Shown here: one piece after another, positions 47,175 to 57,044 of the stretch
Layout of the letters: every line of letters starts with the position of its first letter
Position numbering within the stretch: the stretch's first letter is position 1
Source: Fictibacillus barbaricus
GTDB taxonomy: Bacteria > Bacillota > Bacilli > Bacillales > Fictibacillaceae
Direction: 5' to 3'
NCBI RefSeq assembly: GCF_014635025.1
Contig: NZ_BMCE01000002.1
Span: 248,001 to 312,000 of the forward strand
DNA: 64,000 nucleotides
The notes under the pieces: model-generated
Told to the model about the DNA's origin: nothing
The model's input: only the letters and a program-made list of their open reading frames with translations
The model's database searches: none
Position numbers and translations under genes: made by a program

Positions 47175-47393
47175 TTACTTCATCTGCTTGTTCATAGCCT
47201 GCATCATTTGGTTAATTTTCTTTTGAGAAGGCTTTTGACCCATCTGCATCATCATCACACGCAACATATTTTCATTAATCGGTGGATTCTTTTGTAAATA
47301 ACTCATCATATACTTGCGGGCAATAAAAAATCCGATCGCAATGCCTGCAATCAGTGAAAGTGCACACACAAGGATTACCATACCAGTACCCAT
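47175..47393 (-). CDS. yneF: UPF0154 membrane protein YneF
   Basis: A 72-residue protein: one N-terminal helix ([18 protein letters not shown]) then a Met/Gln-rich basic tail. Matches B. subtilis YneF by sequence and position after sirA. ATG 47393 follows AAGGAGGAAG. Function unknown. Confidence 0.9.
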   Translation of the reverse strand: MGTGMVILVCALSLIAGIAIGFFIARKYMMSYLQKNPPINENMLRVMMMQMGQKPSQKKINQMMQAMNKQMK

Positions 47394-47471
47394 TGTTAAA
47401 ACTTCCTCCTTCATGTTGTCTAGAACTAGTTTACTACAAGTTAACCATCACATACAAGATTTGAAAGAGAT

Positions 47472-47912
47472 TTAAGTAGCATAGACCATATTCAATTTAA
47501 AAGGAGATAGCCATCCGTATTTTCTTTCCCCATAATCCATGGCTAAAAAATAGGACTCATAGTGACGCAGCGCTTCAAAAATAATTGTTTCGGCTTCAAA
47601 ATTGCCGATGCTGTAAAGATGTAAGTATCGATCAGTAAGTTCCACATGAACTGTACTGTTCCTACAAGACAACGAATAGGTTTCACCTTCTAAACGCCAT
47701 TCATATGTTTCACTAAGATAGCTCCAGAAATGTTCTTCTAATTGTGAAACAGATAATAGAGAAGTTATGTAGCTTACTTGCTTTTGCAAGATTGTTTTGT
47801 AGATCCCTTTTGAACGCTGTTCTTCAAAAAACAACTGAAACAGCTTATTTTCTTTCCCATAGTAGGAATGAGCAACTTCTTTTGTAATAAGATAAACAAA
47901 AAATTCTCTCAT
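47472..47912 (-). CDS. sirA: Sporulation inhibitor of replication SirA
   Basis: A 146-residue protein (MREFFVYLITKEVAHSYYG ... GNFEAETIIFEALRHYESYFLAMDYGERKYGWLSPFK) matching B. subtilis SirA/YneE. SirA is made early in sporulation by Spo0A~P and binds DnaA domain I to block new replication rounds. The true start is 47912 with AAAGGGGC; the open frame to 48014 has no site. Position after tkt is as in B. subtilis. Confidence 0.9.
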   Translation of the reverse strand: MREFFVYLITKEVAHSYYGKENKLFQLFFEEQRSKGIYKTILQKQVSYITSLLSVSQLEEHFWSYLSETYEWRLEGETYSLSCRNSTVHVELTDRYLHLYSIGNFEAETIIFEALRHYESYFLAMDYGERKYGWLSPFKLNMVYAT

Positions 47913-48013
47913 GGAAAAGCCCCTTTCCGACTGCTTTGCTGAAAGTATATCCAAAAGTTTGAAAAAAGCTTGTCTAAAAAGCAGTGAGAAATACAACTTT
48001 TTTTGTCGAAACA

Positions 48014-48050
48014 TAAAAAAAAGAAGGTTTCCAATGGAAAACCTTCTTTT
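48014..48050 (-). terminator. Terminator of tkt
   Basis: AAGAAGGTTTCC / GGAAAACCTTCTT hairpin with A-run on the plus strand. Confidence 0.85.
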
Positions 48051-48062
48051 CTGAATCCATAA

Positions 48063-50057
48063 TTACTGATTTAACATCTCTTTAACACGTTTTACAACAT
48101 TTTCTGGAGTGAAGCCAAATTCTTTTTGAATAACTTCGCCAGGAGCTGATGCACCAAACGTATCAATAGTCAATGTGTCTCCTTCCAGACCAACATATTT
48201 ATGCCAGCCAAGAGAGGCACCCATTTCAATTGCAAGACGTTTTGTTACACGTTTTGGAAGCACCGACTCTTTGTAAGCTTTATCCTGCTTGTCGAAGCTC
48301 TCCCAAGAAGGCATAGAAACAACAGATGCAGAAATCCCTTCTTTGTTCAGCAATTCTTGTGCTGCTACTGCAATACTGACTTCAGAACCTGCAGAAAGCA
48401 AAAGCACTTCTGCTTCAGATTCAGCTGGTGAAACAACATATGCTCCACGTTTTACACCTTCATACGCTTTTTCTTTTGTATTCTTTAAGATTGGCAGATC
48501 ATGACGGCTTAGAACTAGAGCTGTCGGCTTGTCCTTGCTTTCTAGAGCAACTTTCCAGGCTGCGTTTGACTCGTAACCATCTGCAGGGCGAATCAAGTTC
48601 AAGTTAGGCATCGCACGAAGAGATGCGAGCTGTTCAACTGGTTCATGGGTAGGACCATCTTCACCAACCATAACGCTGTCATGCGTTAAAACATATGTTA
48701 CTGGCAGTCCCATTAACGCAGATAAACGAATAGCAGGTCTTACATAATCAGAGAACACGAAGAATGTTCCACCAAATACATTTAGACCCCCATGCAGTGC
48801 CATACCGTTTAAAGCTGCTCCCATTGCAAATTCCCGAACACCAAACCAGATGTTGCGTCCACTGTAATCATTTCGGCTGAAATTCGCTTCGCCTTCGATA
48901 AGTGTTTTATTTGAACCAGCTAAGTCTGCAGATCCGCCAAATAGAGATGGTACATTTTTAGCTAGTGCGTTAATCGCTTTTCCTGAAGAAGAACGAGTAG
49001 CAATCGCTTTATCGAATTCTGGCATATCTTTATCCCAGTTTTCTGGTAGATTCCCCTTTATAGCTTCTTGGAGTTCTTGAGCTAATTCTGGGTATTCGTT
49101 AGCATATTCATTGAATTTCTTGTTCCACTCTTCTTCTTTCGCTTGGCCCTCATTTTTCAATTGTTCGAAGTGATCTTTAACTTCCTCAGGCACATGGAAA
49201 TCTTGTTCGAACGTCCACTTGTATGCTTCTTTCGTTAATAAAATTTCTTCTTTACCAAGTGGTGCACCATGCGAAGCGGATTTACCAGACTTGTTCGGTG
49301 AACCGTGCCCAATAATCGTTTTCACTTCGATAAGTGTGGGTTTGTTAAGTTCTTCACGTGCTTCTGCTAGGGCTTTTTCGATTTCTTCTAGATCTGTTCC
49401 ATCTTCTACATAAAGTACTTGCCAACCATAGGCTTCGAATCTTTGTTTAACACTTTCTGAAAACGAATGGTGAAGATCACCATCTAATGAGATATCGTTT
49501 GAGTCGTAAAGCACGATCATTCTTCCTAAAGCAAGATGACCTGCTAATGAAGCGGCCTCCGCAGATACACCTTCCATAAGGTCGCCATCACCACAGATAG
49601 AATACGTAAAGTGATCGATTACATTAAAACCATCACGGTTATATTTGGCTGCCAAGTGACGTTCAGCCATAGCCATACCTACTGCCATTGCGATTCCTTG
49701 TCCAAGCGGACCTGTAGTCGCTTCTACCCCAACAGTATGACCGTATTCAGGATGTCCTGGTGTCTTGCTGCCCCATTGTCTAAATTCTTTTAGATCATCA
49801 ATTGTTAATCCATAACCGCTTAAGTGAAGCAAACTATATAAAAGCATTGAACCATGACCTGCAGATAATACAAATCGGTCGCGGTTAAACCATTCTGGAT
49901 TGCCTGGATTGTGATTCATAAATTTCGCCCATAGACTATAAGCCATTGGCGCAGCACCCATCGGCATACCTGGATGGCCCGAATTTGCCTTTTCTATGCT
50001 GTCAATAGACAGTGTTCTAATCGTATTAATCGCTAATTCATCAATATTACGTGACAA
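48063..50057 (-). CDS. tkt: Transketolase
   Basis: A 664-residue thiamine diphosphate enzyme of the pentose phosphate pathway. Seen: [15 protein letters not shown] near the N-terminus, [13 protein letters not shown] with the TPP-binding GDG...N region near 154, and the pyrimidine-domain [16 protein letters not shown] near 460. Start either TTG 50057 (MSRNIDELA, good spacing to AAGGGATGA) or ATG 50066, which overlaps that site. Same place as in B. subtilis, between ynzC and sirA. Confidence 0.96.
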   Translation of the reverse strand: MSRNIDELAINTIRTLSIDSIEKANSGHPGMPMGAAPMAYSLWAKFMNHNPGNPEWFNRDRFVLSAGHGSMLLYSLLHLSGYGLTIDDLKEFRQWGSKTPGHPEYGHTVGVEATTGPLGQGIAMAVGMAMAERHLAAKYNRDGFNVIDHFTYSICGDGDLMEGVSAEAASLAGHLALGRMIVLYDSNDISLDGDLHHSFSESVKQRFEAYGWQVLYVEDGTDLEEIEKALAEAREELNKPTLIEVKTIIGHGSPNKSGKSASHGAPLGKEEILLTKEAYKWTFEQDFHVPEEVKDHFEQLKNEGQAKEEEWNKKFNEYANEYPELAQELQEAIKGNLPENWDKDMPEFDKAIATRSSSGKAINALAKNVPSLFGGSADLAGSNKTLIEGEANFSRNDYSGRNIWFGVREFAMGAALNGMALHGGLNVFGGTFFVFSDYVRPAIRLSALMGLPVTYVLTHDSVMVGEDGPTHEPVEQLASLRAMPNLNLIRPADGYESNAAWKVALESKDKPTALVLSRHDLPILKNTKEKAYEGVKRGAYVVSPAESEAEVLLLSAGSEVSIAVAAQELLNKEGISASVVSMPSWESFDKQDKAYKESVLPKRVTKRLAIEMGASLGWHKYVGLEGDTLTIDTFGASAPGEVIQKEFGFTPENVVKRVKEMLNQ

Positions 50058-50180
50058 AAAAATCATCCCTTCATATGTACTAAACAGTTTTGACTTTCAT
50101 AATAAACGTTCAAATCCAATTAGACAAGATAAACACTTTATAAACTAATGTTATTTTACCATTCCCTACTAAAAACATAC

Positions 50181-50232
50181 AAAAACCGTCTAATACTATC
50201 TCAACGTTTACGTTGTTGTAGTACAGACGGCT
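50181..50232 (-). terminator. Long hairpin terminator after the HesB-like gene
   Basis: CCGTCT/AGACGG, TACTA/TAGTA and CAACGT/ACGTTG pairs form a long stem, followed on the minus strand by TTTTTG. Confidence 0.85.
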
Positions 50233-50239
50233 ATATAAT

Positions 50240-50524
50240 TTATGCTAGACCTGGCAACTGACAAGAAAAGTAATCTGTTTTCTCATCATAATCAAGTTTC
50301 ATGTCATCAACGAACCATTTTTCTTCAGATCGAACAAAAAAACGAAGACCCTCCACTTCCTGAATGTAATCGTTCTCTTCGGGAATTGCAGGTGTCACAC
50401 CAAGTGAAAAACCTCCTGAATCTCCACTTCCTGCATATTTTACGAATAGTCGCAAACCCTCTTTTGCGTCTAATTTAATATCCTTATAAAGATTAGCTGC
50501 TGCACTCGTTATTGAAAAAGTCAA
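50240..50524 (-). CDS. HesB/IscA-like iron-sulfur biosynthesis family protein
   Basis: A 94-residue protein of the HesB fold (ITSAAANLYKDIKL ... LRLFVKYAGSGDSGGFSLGV), related to YneR of this window. The three IscA cysteines are absent here as well. TTG 50524 has AAAGGGGAG upstream; the open frame reaches 50623 without support. Inserted between tkt and ynzC, unlike B. subtilis. Function unknown. Confidence 0.83.
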   Translation of the reverse strand: MTFSITSAAANLYKDIKLDAKEGLRLFVKYAGSGDSGGFSLGVTPAIPEENDYIQEVEGLRFFVRSEEKWFVDDMKLDYDEKTDYFSCQLPGLA

Positions 50525-50629
50525 AATATTCTCCCCTTTCAAAGTTGTTATATAACAGTATATACTAATATTTACGGAATGCAACAGAAAAAAATGCCTA
50601 TTTACAGGTAAGTAAATAGGCATAGTGTA

Positions 50630-50869
50630 TTAATGTTTAAGGTTATTCTTATTCTCTTTACTTCTTTTAAGTTTTTCTGGTGTTACATCGTTTCCGTTTG
50701 GATCTACAAAAGTAACGCCATGCAGATCTTGAACAAATGACTTACGGAAGACTTGTAAATATTCTTCTCTTAATTTCTTTTGTTCTGCTTTTTCTTCGGT
50801 AGTCAGTTCCATTTTCTTAGACTTTTTTGACAGTTCATTTATTCTTTGTAACTTTTCTTTTGGTAACAT
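50630..50869 (-). CDS. ynzC: YnzC family protein (DUF896)
   Basis: A 79-residue DUF896 protein (INELSKKSKKMELTTEEKAEQKKLREEYL), a two-helix hairpin with a C-terminal TFVDPNGNDVTP motif. In B. subtilis it belongs to the yneA-yneB-ynzC SOS operon; here the order is the same. Function unknown. Confidence 0.93.
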   Translation of the reverse strand: MLPKEKLQRINELSKKSKKMELTTEEKAEQKKLREEYLQVFRKSFVQDLHGVTFVDPNGNDVTPEKLKRSKENKNNLKH

Positions 50870-50931
50870 AACTCAAAAACTCCTTTTCAAAACAATCTTC
50901 ACTCTATCCTACATGAGAATGAAAGGAATTT

Positions 50932-51862
<931 letters not shown>

Positions 51863-51880
51863 TGTGATATCCCCTTTCAA

Positions 51881-51894
51881 CAAACGTTTGTTCG
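51881..51894 (-). promoter_or_regulatory. LexA box 1 (yneA side)
   Basis: Minus-strand CGAACAAACGTTTG fits the Bacillus SOS consensus CGAACRNRYGTTYG at every position. It is 19 bp from the yneA start. Confidence 0.92.
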
Positions 51895-51917
51895 CATCTT
51901 ATGTTATAATCATAACT

Positions 51918-51931
51918 GGAACGTTTGTTCG
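51918..51931 (-). promoter_or_regulatory. LexA box 2
   Basis: Minus-strand CGAACAAACGTTCC, one mismatch to the SOS consensus. It lies between yneA and lexA and can control both. Confidence 0.85.
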
Positions 51932-52021
51932 GTGTCAACTATTTTTTCGAACTTATGTTTGTATCTATGTATGAGCCATGCTATACTTTTTATAGATAAA
52001 AATTCTGGTGAGGTGCTTAAA

Positions 52022-52636
52022 ATGACTAAGTTATCCAGACGGCAATTGGATATCCTGGCTTTCATAAAAGAGGAAGTTTCGCAAAAAGGATACCCACCTT
52101 CTGTTAGAGAGATTGGTGAAGCAGTGGGCCTAGCTTCAAGTTCAACCGTGCACGGACATTTGGCTAGACTTGAGAAGAAAGGGCTTATTCGAAGAGACCC
52201 GACTAAACCACGTGCAATTGAAGTATTGGGCTTAGAAGATAACATTCCTTCTGTCCGTTCTGTTTCTATCCCTGTAATTGGTAAAGTAACAGCTGGTCTT
52301 CCGATCAGCGCAGTTGAGAACGTGGAAGAATATTTCCCTTTGCCTGAGCATGTTGTAGGTGATGAAAACGTCTTTATGCTTTCTGTAGTCGGTGACAGTA
52401 TGATTGAAGCGGGAATCTTCAATAAAGACTTAGTAGTTGTTAAACAGCAGCCTACAGCAAACAATGGAGATATTATCGTAGCTATGACAGATGAAGATGA
52501 AGCAACTGTAAAACGATTCTTTAAAGAAAAGAACCACATTCGCTTGCAGCCTGAGAATTCCTCGATGGAACCGATTATCCTGCAAAGCTGTACCATATTA
52601 GGTAAAGTTATCGGAGTTTATAGAAGTATTCATTAA
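52022..52636 (+). CDS. lexA: SOS repressor LexA
   Basis: A 204-residue repressor-protease. N-terminal winged helix ([16 protein letters not shown] ... [23 protein letters not shown]), then the Ala-Gly cleavage site in VTAGLP and the S24 serine in GDSMIEAG plus the lysine in [11 protein letters not shown] 52022 follows GGTGAGGTG. The open frame upstream to 51842 overlaps yneA and is spurious. Divergent from yneA with shared LexA boxes. Confidence 0.97.
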   Translation: MTKLSRRQLDILAFIKEEVSQKGYPPSVREIGEAVGLASSSTVHGHLARLEKKGLIRRDPTKPRAIEVLGLEDNIPSVRSVSIPVIGKVTAGLPISAVENVEEYFPLPEHVVGDENVFMLSVVGDSMIEAGIFNKDLVVVKQQPTANNGDIIVAMTDEDEATVKRFFKEKNHIRLQPENSSMEPIILQSCTILGKVIGVYRSIH

Positions 52637-52644
52637 ACGATTTG

Positions 52645-52687
52645 ATAAAAAGAGCGACTGCATGATTGCATCAGCTCTTTTTTTAGT
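52645..52687 (+). terminator. Terminator of lexA
   Basis: AAAAAGAGC ... GCTCTTTTTTT with an inner TGCA/TGCA stem. Confidence 0.87.
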
Positions 52688-52817
52688 CGATAAAAGGTCT
52701 GATTAAGTTTATAAACCACTATTCATAAGCTACAAAATTAACAAACATGTATTAAAGGGCTAATAATCATATGTTACTTTGGTCATATAGGAAAATTTTA
52801 TAGGATGGGATGTTTAA

Positions 52818-52964
52818 ATGAAGTGCAATGATAACTTTGCTGTACAAATCATTAAAAAGCTTGGCAGCTTGTTTGAAGAATATAAGATTTGTACATGTGA
52901 CCAACATAAGAAGAAATTAATAGAAGATATAAAACAACTTGGTGAGAAATTAGAAAAAGTTTAA
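52818..52964 (+). CDS. Small hypothetical protein (48 aa) with CTC motif
   Basis: An open frame of 48 codons starting MKCNDNFAVQIIKKLGSLF, with cysteines at 3, 26 and 28 (ICTCDQHKKK), ending in a charged helix. It has an AGGATGGGATG ribosome site and its own strong terminator at 52978-53015. No family recognised. Too small for standard callers; the terminator supports a real transcript. Confidence 0.55.
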   Translation: MKCNDNFAVQIIKKLGSLFEEYKICTCDQHKKKLIEDIKQLGEKLEKV

Positions 52965-52975
52965 TGTTTAAGCAT

Positions 52976-53016
52976 ATTAATAACCCTATGCAATAAGCTG
53001 CATAGGGTTATTTTTG
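52976..53016. terminator. Bidirectional terminator
   Basis: AATAACCCTATGCA-ataagc-TGCATAGGGTTATT stem, T-run after; also serves the convergent MarR-GNAT gene. Confidence 0.92.
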
Positions 53017-53036
53017 TTTTTAAAAAGTCTAATTCT

Positions 53037-53975
53037 TTAGATTTTTGAATTTTCATCAGTAAGAAAGAGATCCCAGCGTTCTTCGATTAAGGTCGTTCCG
53101 GTCCATTCTTTATTTGGTTTTTCTTCAGTTAGTCTAAAATTATATTTATTGTAAAGATAGCGAGCCGTTTCTAAAGTGCTTACGGTCCATAAAAAAACAT
53201 GCGTATAGTTTCGTTCTTCACAGAAATTTATTGCAGTTTCCATCAGTTTTTTTCCGATGCCCTTGCCTTGATAATTTTCATTCAAAACAAACCATCTAAG
53301 CTGTGCTGATGTATTGCTGGACTTCGTAATAGCAATCGACCCAACGATTTCACCATGTACTTCAGCAACCCAAAGCTCCCCTCCTTCGGTATCAATCATA
53401 AATTCCGTTAATCCCTTCATTACGTAATATTCAAACATCCGTCCGAACTTATATGTCTTATCGTATAACCTTCCATGAAGGTAAGCTACATATCCAACAT
53501 CTCCCGGTTGGAATGGTCGAACAAAGACTTCTGAGTGGAAAGAATGTTCTTTCGAATATATGGATTCAATTGTTTCCATTGATACAACTAGCCGGATTAA
53601 TTCTTTTTCAGATAAGTTTTGAATCATTTTATCTACTCCGCGATTTGCATTTTCAACCAAGTCCTTGAAAATTTCAGTTCCATATTCGGTAAGATAGAGT
53701 GCATACTGACGTTTATCATCAATAGACTGTTTTTTTATAATTATTTTTTCATCCTCAAATCTTTGAACAATTCGGCTTAGATAGCCTCGGTCGATCCCTA
53801 ATTTTTCACTAACTTCTGTTGCAGTACAACCATCTATGTAATAGATTTCAGTCATTACCCGTGCTTCTGTTAATGTAAAAGATTGATTATAGATATCTTG
53901 ATCGATTTTCCCTAGAACATTTGCATAATACCTGTTGAATTTTCGAATTTTTTCTATATGGTTAATAGATTTCAT
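53037..53975 (-). CDS. MarR-type regulator fused to GNAT acetyltransferase
   Basis: A 312-residue fusion. Residues about 25-145: MarR winged helix (ATEVSEKLGIDRGYLSRIVQRFEDEKII). Residues about 155-305: GNAT domain with acetyl-CoA loop NYQGKGIGKKLMETAI near 233-248. Such fusions pair transcription control with acetylation of an unknown small molecule or protein. A perfect palindrome in its own promoter suggests autoregulation. Confidence 0.93.
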   Translation of the reverse strand: MKSINHIEKIRKFNRYYANVLGKIDQDIYNQSFTLTEARVMTEIYYIDGCTATEVSEKLGIDRGYLSRIVQRFEDEKIIIKKQSIDDKRQYALYLTEYGTEIFKDLVENANRGVDKMIQNLSEKELIRLVVSMETIESIYSKEHSFHSEVFVRPFQPGDVGYVAYLHGRLYDKTYKFGRMFEYYVMKGLTEFMIDTEGGELWVAEVHGEIVGSIAITKSSNTSAQLRWFVLNENYQGKGIGKKLMETAINFCEERNYTHVFLWTVSTLETARYLYNKYNFRLTEEKPNKEWTGTTLIEERWDLFLTDENSKI

Positions 53976-54027
53976 AACATTCTCCTTAATATTCTGAATT
54001 TATCGATTGCATTTAGTATAAAATTTA

Positions 54028-54046
54028 TAGTTGACTGAGTCAACTA
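54028..54046. promoter_or_regulatory. Palindromic operator of the MarR-GNAT gene
   Basis: TAGTTGAC-tga-GTCAACTA, a perfect 8+3+8 palindrome about 53 bp upstream of the MarR-GNAT start. Size and placing fit a MarR dimer site. Confidence 0.75.
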
Positions 54047-54322
54047 ACAATAAAGACGGAAGACTTTGAACAATATAAAGAGGAGGAAAAAGTAGATAAA
54101 GAGTAAGATTTGTTATGAAGTCGATCATGAATAGATACAAAAAAAGGGATGTTAAACCCTAATAGCCCAATCGCATCAAGCGGAAACAGGTTTTTCACAT
54201 TGTGATTTAGGAAAATAAACATACTCATAAACCTATAGTGTCCACCATATATTCATAGTGTCAGCCAAGTCTTCGGATGGTGAGCGGTATCATAAAAAAT
54301 ATAGTTTGGAGGAAAGATTAGT
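54047..54322. other. Intergenic stretch between MarR-GNAT and next gene
   Basis: No supportable gene. A short minus-strand frame (54040-54228) overlaps the operator and has no ribosome site. The last 25 bp hold the TTGGAGGAAAG site of the next gene. Confidence 0.5.
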
Positions 54323-54574
54323 ATGAAAACGAAAGAAATGCGCTTACGTAAAATCCAGCATCTAGCTCATGAGATTATGGATGAGATGAATTCGAGGAAA
54401 GTGCTTAGTGAGTCTGATCGATTAGGGCTTGTTATCGACAATCTCTCTCGGGCAATCGGGGACCTAACCGATCCATTTGGTAATTATTCGCTTGATTATA
54501 TAGAAGAAAAAATGAACAATGCTCATTATTATGTGTTTAAATTTAAGAATGAAAAAGTACGGAATCTTTTATAA
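54323..54574 (+). CDS. Hypothetical protein, 83 aa
   Basis: A small, mostly helical protein (MKTKEMRLRKIQHLAHEIMD ... LGLVIDNLSRAIGDLTDPFG ... NNAHYYVFKFKNEKVRNLL) with TTGGAGGAAAG before the ATG. I do not recognise it. It is followed by 129 bp and then the Fur-box gene on the same strand. Confidence 0.68.
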   Translation: MKTKEMRLRKIQHLAHEIMDEMNSRKVLSESDRLGLVIDNLSRAIGDLTDPFGNYSLDYIEEKMNNAHYYVFKFKNEKVRNLL

Positions 54575-54636
54575 TTAGTTACTTTAATTGCATCCCTTTA
54601 AAATATAAGCGTTCTTCCAGGAAAGTATAACCAATT

Positions 54637-54655
54637 GACAATGATTCTCATTTTC
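54637..54655 (+). promoter_or_regulatory. Fur box upstream of 54704-55186
   Basis: GACAATGATTCTCATTTTC matches the 19-bp Fur consensus GATAATGATTATCATTATC at 16 positions. It lies 49 bp upstream of the next ATG, in promoter position. Confidence 0.8.
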
Positions 54656-54703
54656 GTTAATCTGGATTTAGCATCGGATTAAAATTGGTTTGGGGGAAGC
54701 CTT

Positions 54704-55186
54704 ATGTTTTTTACAATGTTATATGGGTTAAAGGATATACATACCGTCATATCAAACCAGCGCAAGATTGGCGGAGCAGCTGAAGCAAGCATGATTCGGC
54801 TGACAAACGGTGAAGTATATCACAACCCCGTCTTTACGAACATCGATATATCAAAAGGCCAATATGTATCCCTTTGCTTTATTGATGAGGATGGCGTCAA
54901 TACGATTGCACATGTTGATCAGATTGCCGTGATCAAAGGGTTGCAGCATAAATTGATCTGCCAGCTTGAAAATACTTGCGTCAAACAGTTATTGCTGAAA
55001 AATAATTTACAGTACTTAAAACGATTATGCGACATTAATGATGGATTTGTAACACAGACGTTCAAGAATGAAGCGTTAAAGCTCGTCAGGGATATAAGTG
55101 TTGCAGAACTGAAAAAACATAACATGTCCCTTCCATTTCAGGTTGAAGACAAACTTATAAACATTAATCAACGTTTATATGCTTAA
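54704..55186 (+). CDS. Hypothetical protein under a Fur box, next to the encapsulin operon
   Basis: A 160-residue soluble protein (MFFTMLYGLKDIHTVISNQR ... NGEVYHNPVFTNIDISKGQYVSLCFID ... AHVDQIAVIKGL). The first 80 residues look like a small beta-barrel; the rest is helical. No family recognised. GGGGGAAGC precedes the ATG. Iron control is indicated by the Fur box, and it converges on the encapsulin-ferredoxin genes, so a role in iron handling is possible. Confidence 0.7.
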   Translation: MFFTMLYGLKDIHTVISNQRKIGGAAEASMIRLTNGEVYHNPVFTNIDISKGQYVSLCFIDEDGVNTIAHVDQIAVIKGLQHKLICQLENTCVKQLLLKNNLQYLKRLCDINDGFVTQTFKNEALKLVRDISVAELKKHNMSLPFQVEDKLININQRLYA

Positions 55187-55225
55187 AAACGAGGCACTAA
55201 TAAAAGCGCCTCGTTTTTTTTTTTA
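55187..55225. terminator. Bidirectional terminator Fur-box gene / encapsulin operon
   Basis: AACGAGGC ... GCCTCGTT stem followed by eleven T. Confidence 0.9.
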
Positions 55226-55597
55226 TAGAATGTCTGCCTGGCAAGCCAGCCGATAGCCTTCTTGGAGCACATCGTCCAGCTTTTTCATTTCCATGCTGTT
55301 CGGCAGCGACAGGATATCCATCCCCTTCTCCACCTTCACTTTACACTCCCCGCACGTTCCTTTTTTGCATTTATACTGCAAATCCTGCCCCTGAGACAAG
55401 GCTGCATCCAGTAGTTTCCCTTTTTTAGGTCGGACATCAAACCGACGATTTTTTTGCAGCAAGCTGATGGTTTTTTGCGGATGCTGAATAATACGCTTAA
55501 TAACTGGAGTAGGGGTTACACGCTCTCTTAACACCGGAATATTCGTTGTTAAATGCTTTGGAATGAGGGAGCCGACAGTTAACACCCTTTTATTCAT
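55223..55597 (-). CDS. Encapsulin-associated 2Fe-2S ferredoxin
   Basis: A 124-residue plant-type [2Fe-2S] ferredoxin. Cluster ligands: CKKGTCGEC plus the distant RLACQ cysteine. The N-terminus MNKRVLTVGSLIPKHL carries TVGSLI, the encapsulin targeting motif, so it is predicted to be packed inside the shell with IMEF and to supply electrons for moving iron in or out. It starts 6 nt after the encapsulin stop. N-terminal (not C-terminal) targeting is a notable feature. Confidence 0.92.
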   Translation of the reverse strand: MNKRVLTVGSLIPKHLTTNIPVLRERVTPTPVIKRIIQHPQKTISLLQKNRRFDVRPKKGKLLDAALSQGQDLQYKCKKGTCGECKVKVEKGMDILSLPNSMEMKKLDDVLQEGYRLACQADIL

Positions 55598-55603
55598 CCC
55601 TAG

Positions 55604-56452
55604 TTAGCCCTTTTGGTCTTCAAGCGTACAGATTGCAGAAGGGCGTTTAATGCGGAGCACAACGGTTTCATATACGCGAAACGGATAATTCATTCCTTCA
55701 TCCCCTAGATATGCCGTTTCAAAATCCTCCGAAACAGCTAGGTCCAGATTATTTCGTCCAGTGTTTAGAAGTACACCTGTTTTTCCTTTTAAAACAGGCG
55801 ACTGAAATACACCATCGGTAACTAGCTCACGTACATGCTCAATTTCCAGTACATTCGTATCTTTGTGGACACGATGCAGCAAGGAATATAGTTCAGGTGA
55901 TAATACAAGCGCAAATGGCCCATTATGTTTCATCTCGAGTAGTTTGTTTCTTGCTTCCACAACATCCTGAAAGGCGTTCCCCGATTCATACCAGTTGCCG
56001 ATCAAATGAGTGGAGCGCCCTTTGACATTCATCAGTCCGGGAATATCAAATTCCTTTGATCCATGAAAAATAAGCTGATCCTCTGAGATCGCAACATCAC
56101 GGGCAGCATTTGCCGCAGGTGAAAAATCGATCGGAATATCAAGGTTTTTGGCCTGCTCCAAGTCGCGCCAGTAGAGGACAAAATCTTTATAGATCAACGG
56201 GATCGTATAGTTGACCCGCTTACTGGATTCGATTTCTGTATCAAACGAACCTTGAAAGTCCATTTTTGCTTCGACTGTTTCGGTGAAGATGTCATTAAAT
56301 ATACTTTGAACCCCTCTCCCAAGCGGTCCATACAACTCGATGAAACGGCGTCCCACCAGTTGTTTCCTTGCTGCACTGATCACCGTTTCATTCAATTGCA
56401 GCCAATCCTGATCGGACAATGGCGAGTCAGTCGAATATTGAAAGTTATTCAT
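55604..56452 (-). CDS. Encapsulin shell protein (IMEF-type, family 1)
   Basis: A 282-residue HK97-fold shell protein (ARKQLVGRRFIELYGPLGRGVQ ... NGPFALVLSPELYSLLHRVHKDTN ... TGVLLNTGRNNLDLAVSEDFETAYLG). Length and sequence resemble the Quasibacillus thermotolerans encapsulin, which forms 240-subunit (T=4) shells. ATG behind GAAAGGAAGGA. Operon: IMEF - encapsulin - ferredoxin, minus strand. Confidence 0.96.
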   Translation of the reverse strand: MNNFQYSTDSPLSDQDWLQLNETVISAARKQLVGRRFIELYGPLGRGVQSIFNDIFTETVEAKMDFQGSFDTEIESSKRVNYTIPLIYKDFVLYWRDLEQAKNLDIPIDFSPAANAARDVAISEDQLIFHGSKEFDIPGLMNVKGRSTHLIGNWYESGNAFQDVVEARNKLLEMKHNGPFALVLSPELYSLLHRVHKDTNVLEIEHVRELVTDGVFQSPVLKGKTGVLLNTGRNNLDLAVSEDFETAYLGDEGMNYPFRVYETVVLRIKRPSAICTLEDQKG

Positions 56453-56483
56453 ACCTATTTCCTTCCTTTCTCCTTACTTCTTT

Positions 56484-57044
56484 TCATAGTAAACTTCCAA
56501 CGGTAAACCCTTTTCTTTTGGAAGAATGAGGTGCAGCCGCCAGATGAGCTGCCGGTGCTAAATGATCATGGTGCTCATCATGGTGGGCATGCGGATCAAC
56601 ATAGTTGGTATCAAACCGTTCATTAATGTCTTTTAATAATTCTTTTACTTGCTGATAATCCTGATAGCTGACTTCCCTCATCTCTTTTAGCAGCGTGCTT
56701 CTTTCCTCATCGGTAAATTTAAAAAGCGCCAGATCTAAATGCTCAACAAAATTATGAAGCCCGAATTTCTCAAGATTTAATTCCTGCAAGAGGCGATTAA
56801 ATTCATTGTTCTTTGGGGAAAAAGCGTTATCGTCTTTCAGATTTTGAAATTGGCTAAGGTGCGGTATAAGTTCTGCAAGACGGGACAGCCGCTGTTCCTC
56901 CTCCTCATAAATATGGTGATAATACAATCTTTCATGATCATCCTTAGCATTTGTTATAACAGGGTCCAGCAGATTCATAAACTTTTCAATAGCACTTTTT
57001 GTCGTCGAAAATACTCTGTAGAACGTAGTCAGTTCATCTCTCAC
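56484..57044 (-). CDS. IMEF iron-mineralising encapsulin cargo protein
   Basis: A 186-residue ferritin-like helical protein (Iron-Mineralising Encapsulin-associated Firmicute). Helices carry Glu/His metal ligands (DDHERLYYHHIYEEEEQRL; LQELNLEKFGLHNFVEHLDLAL). A His-rich linker (AHHDEHHDHL) precedes the C-terminal targeting peptide KGFTVGSLL. It oxidises Fe(II) and stores iron inside the shell. GTG 57044 (MRDELTTFYRVF) has AAGAGGTG at good spacing; the GTG at 57053 has none. Confidence 0.95.
   Translation of the reverse strand: MRDELTTFYRVFSTTKSAIEKFMNLLDPVITNAKDDHERLYYHHIYEEEEQRLSRLAELIPHLSQFQNLKDDNAFSPKNNEFNRLLQELNLEKFGLHNFVEHLDLALFKFTDEERSTLLKEMREVSYQDYQQVKELLKDINERFDTNYVDPHAHHDEHHDHLAPAAHLAAAPHSSKRKGFTVGSLL

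Noticed and set aside
51910-52596. 228-codon open frame antisense to lexA
   Set aside because: It is a shadow of lexA coding DNA: no ribosome site, runs of serine and threonine typical of reversed coding, and lexA itself is certain.
54040-54228. 62-aa minus-strand ORF upstream of the MarR-GNAT gene
   Set aside because: Overlaps the palindromic operator and has no ribosome site.
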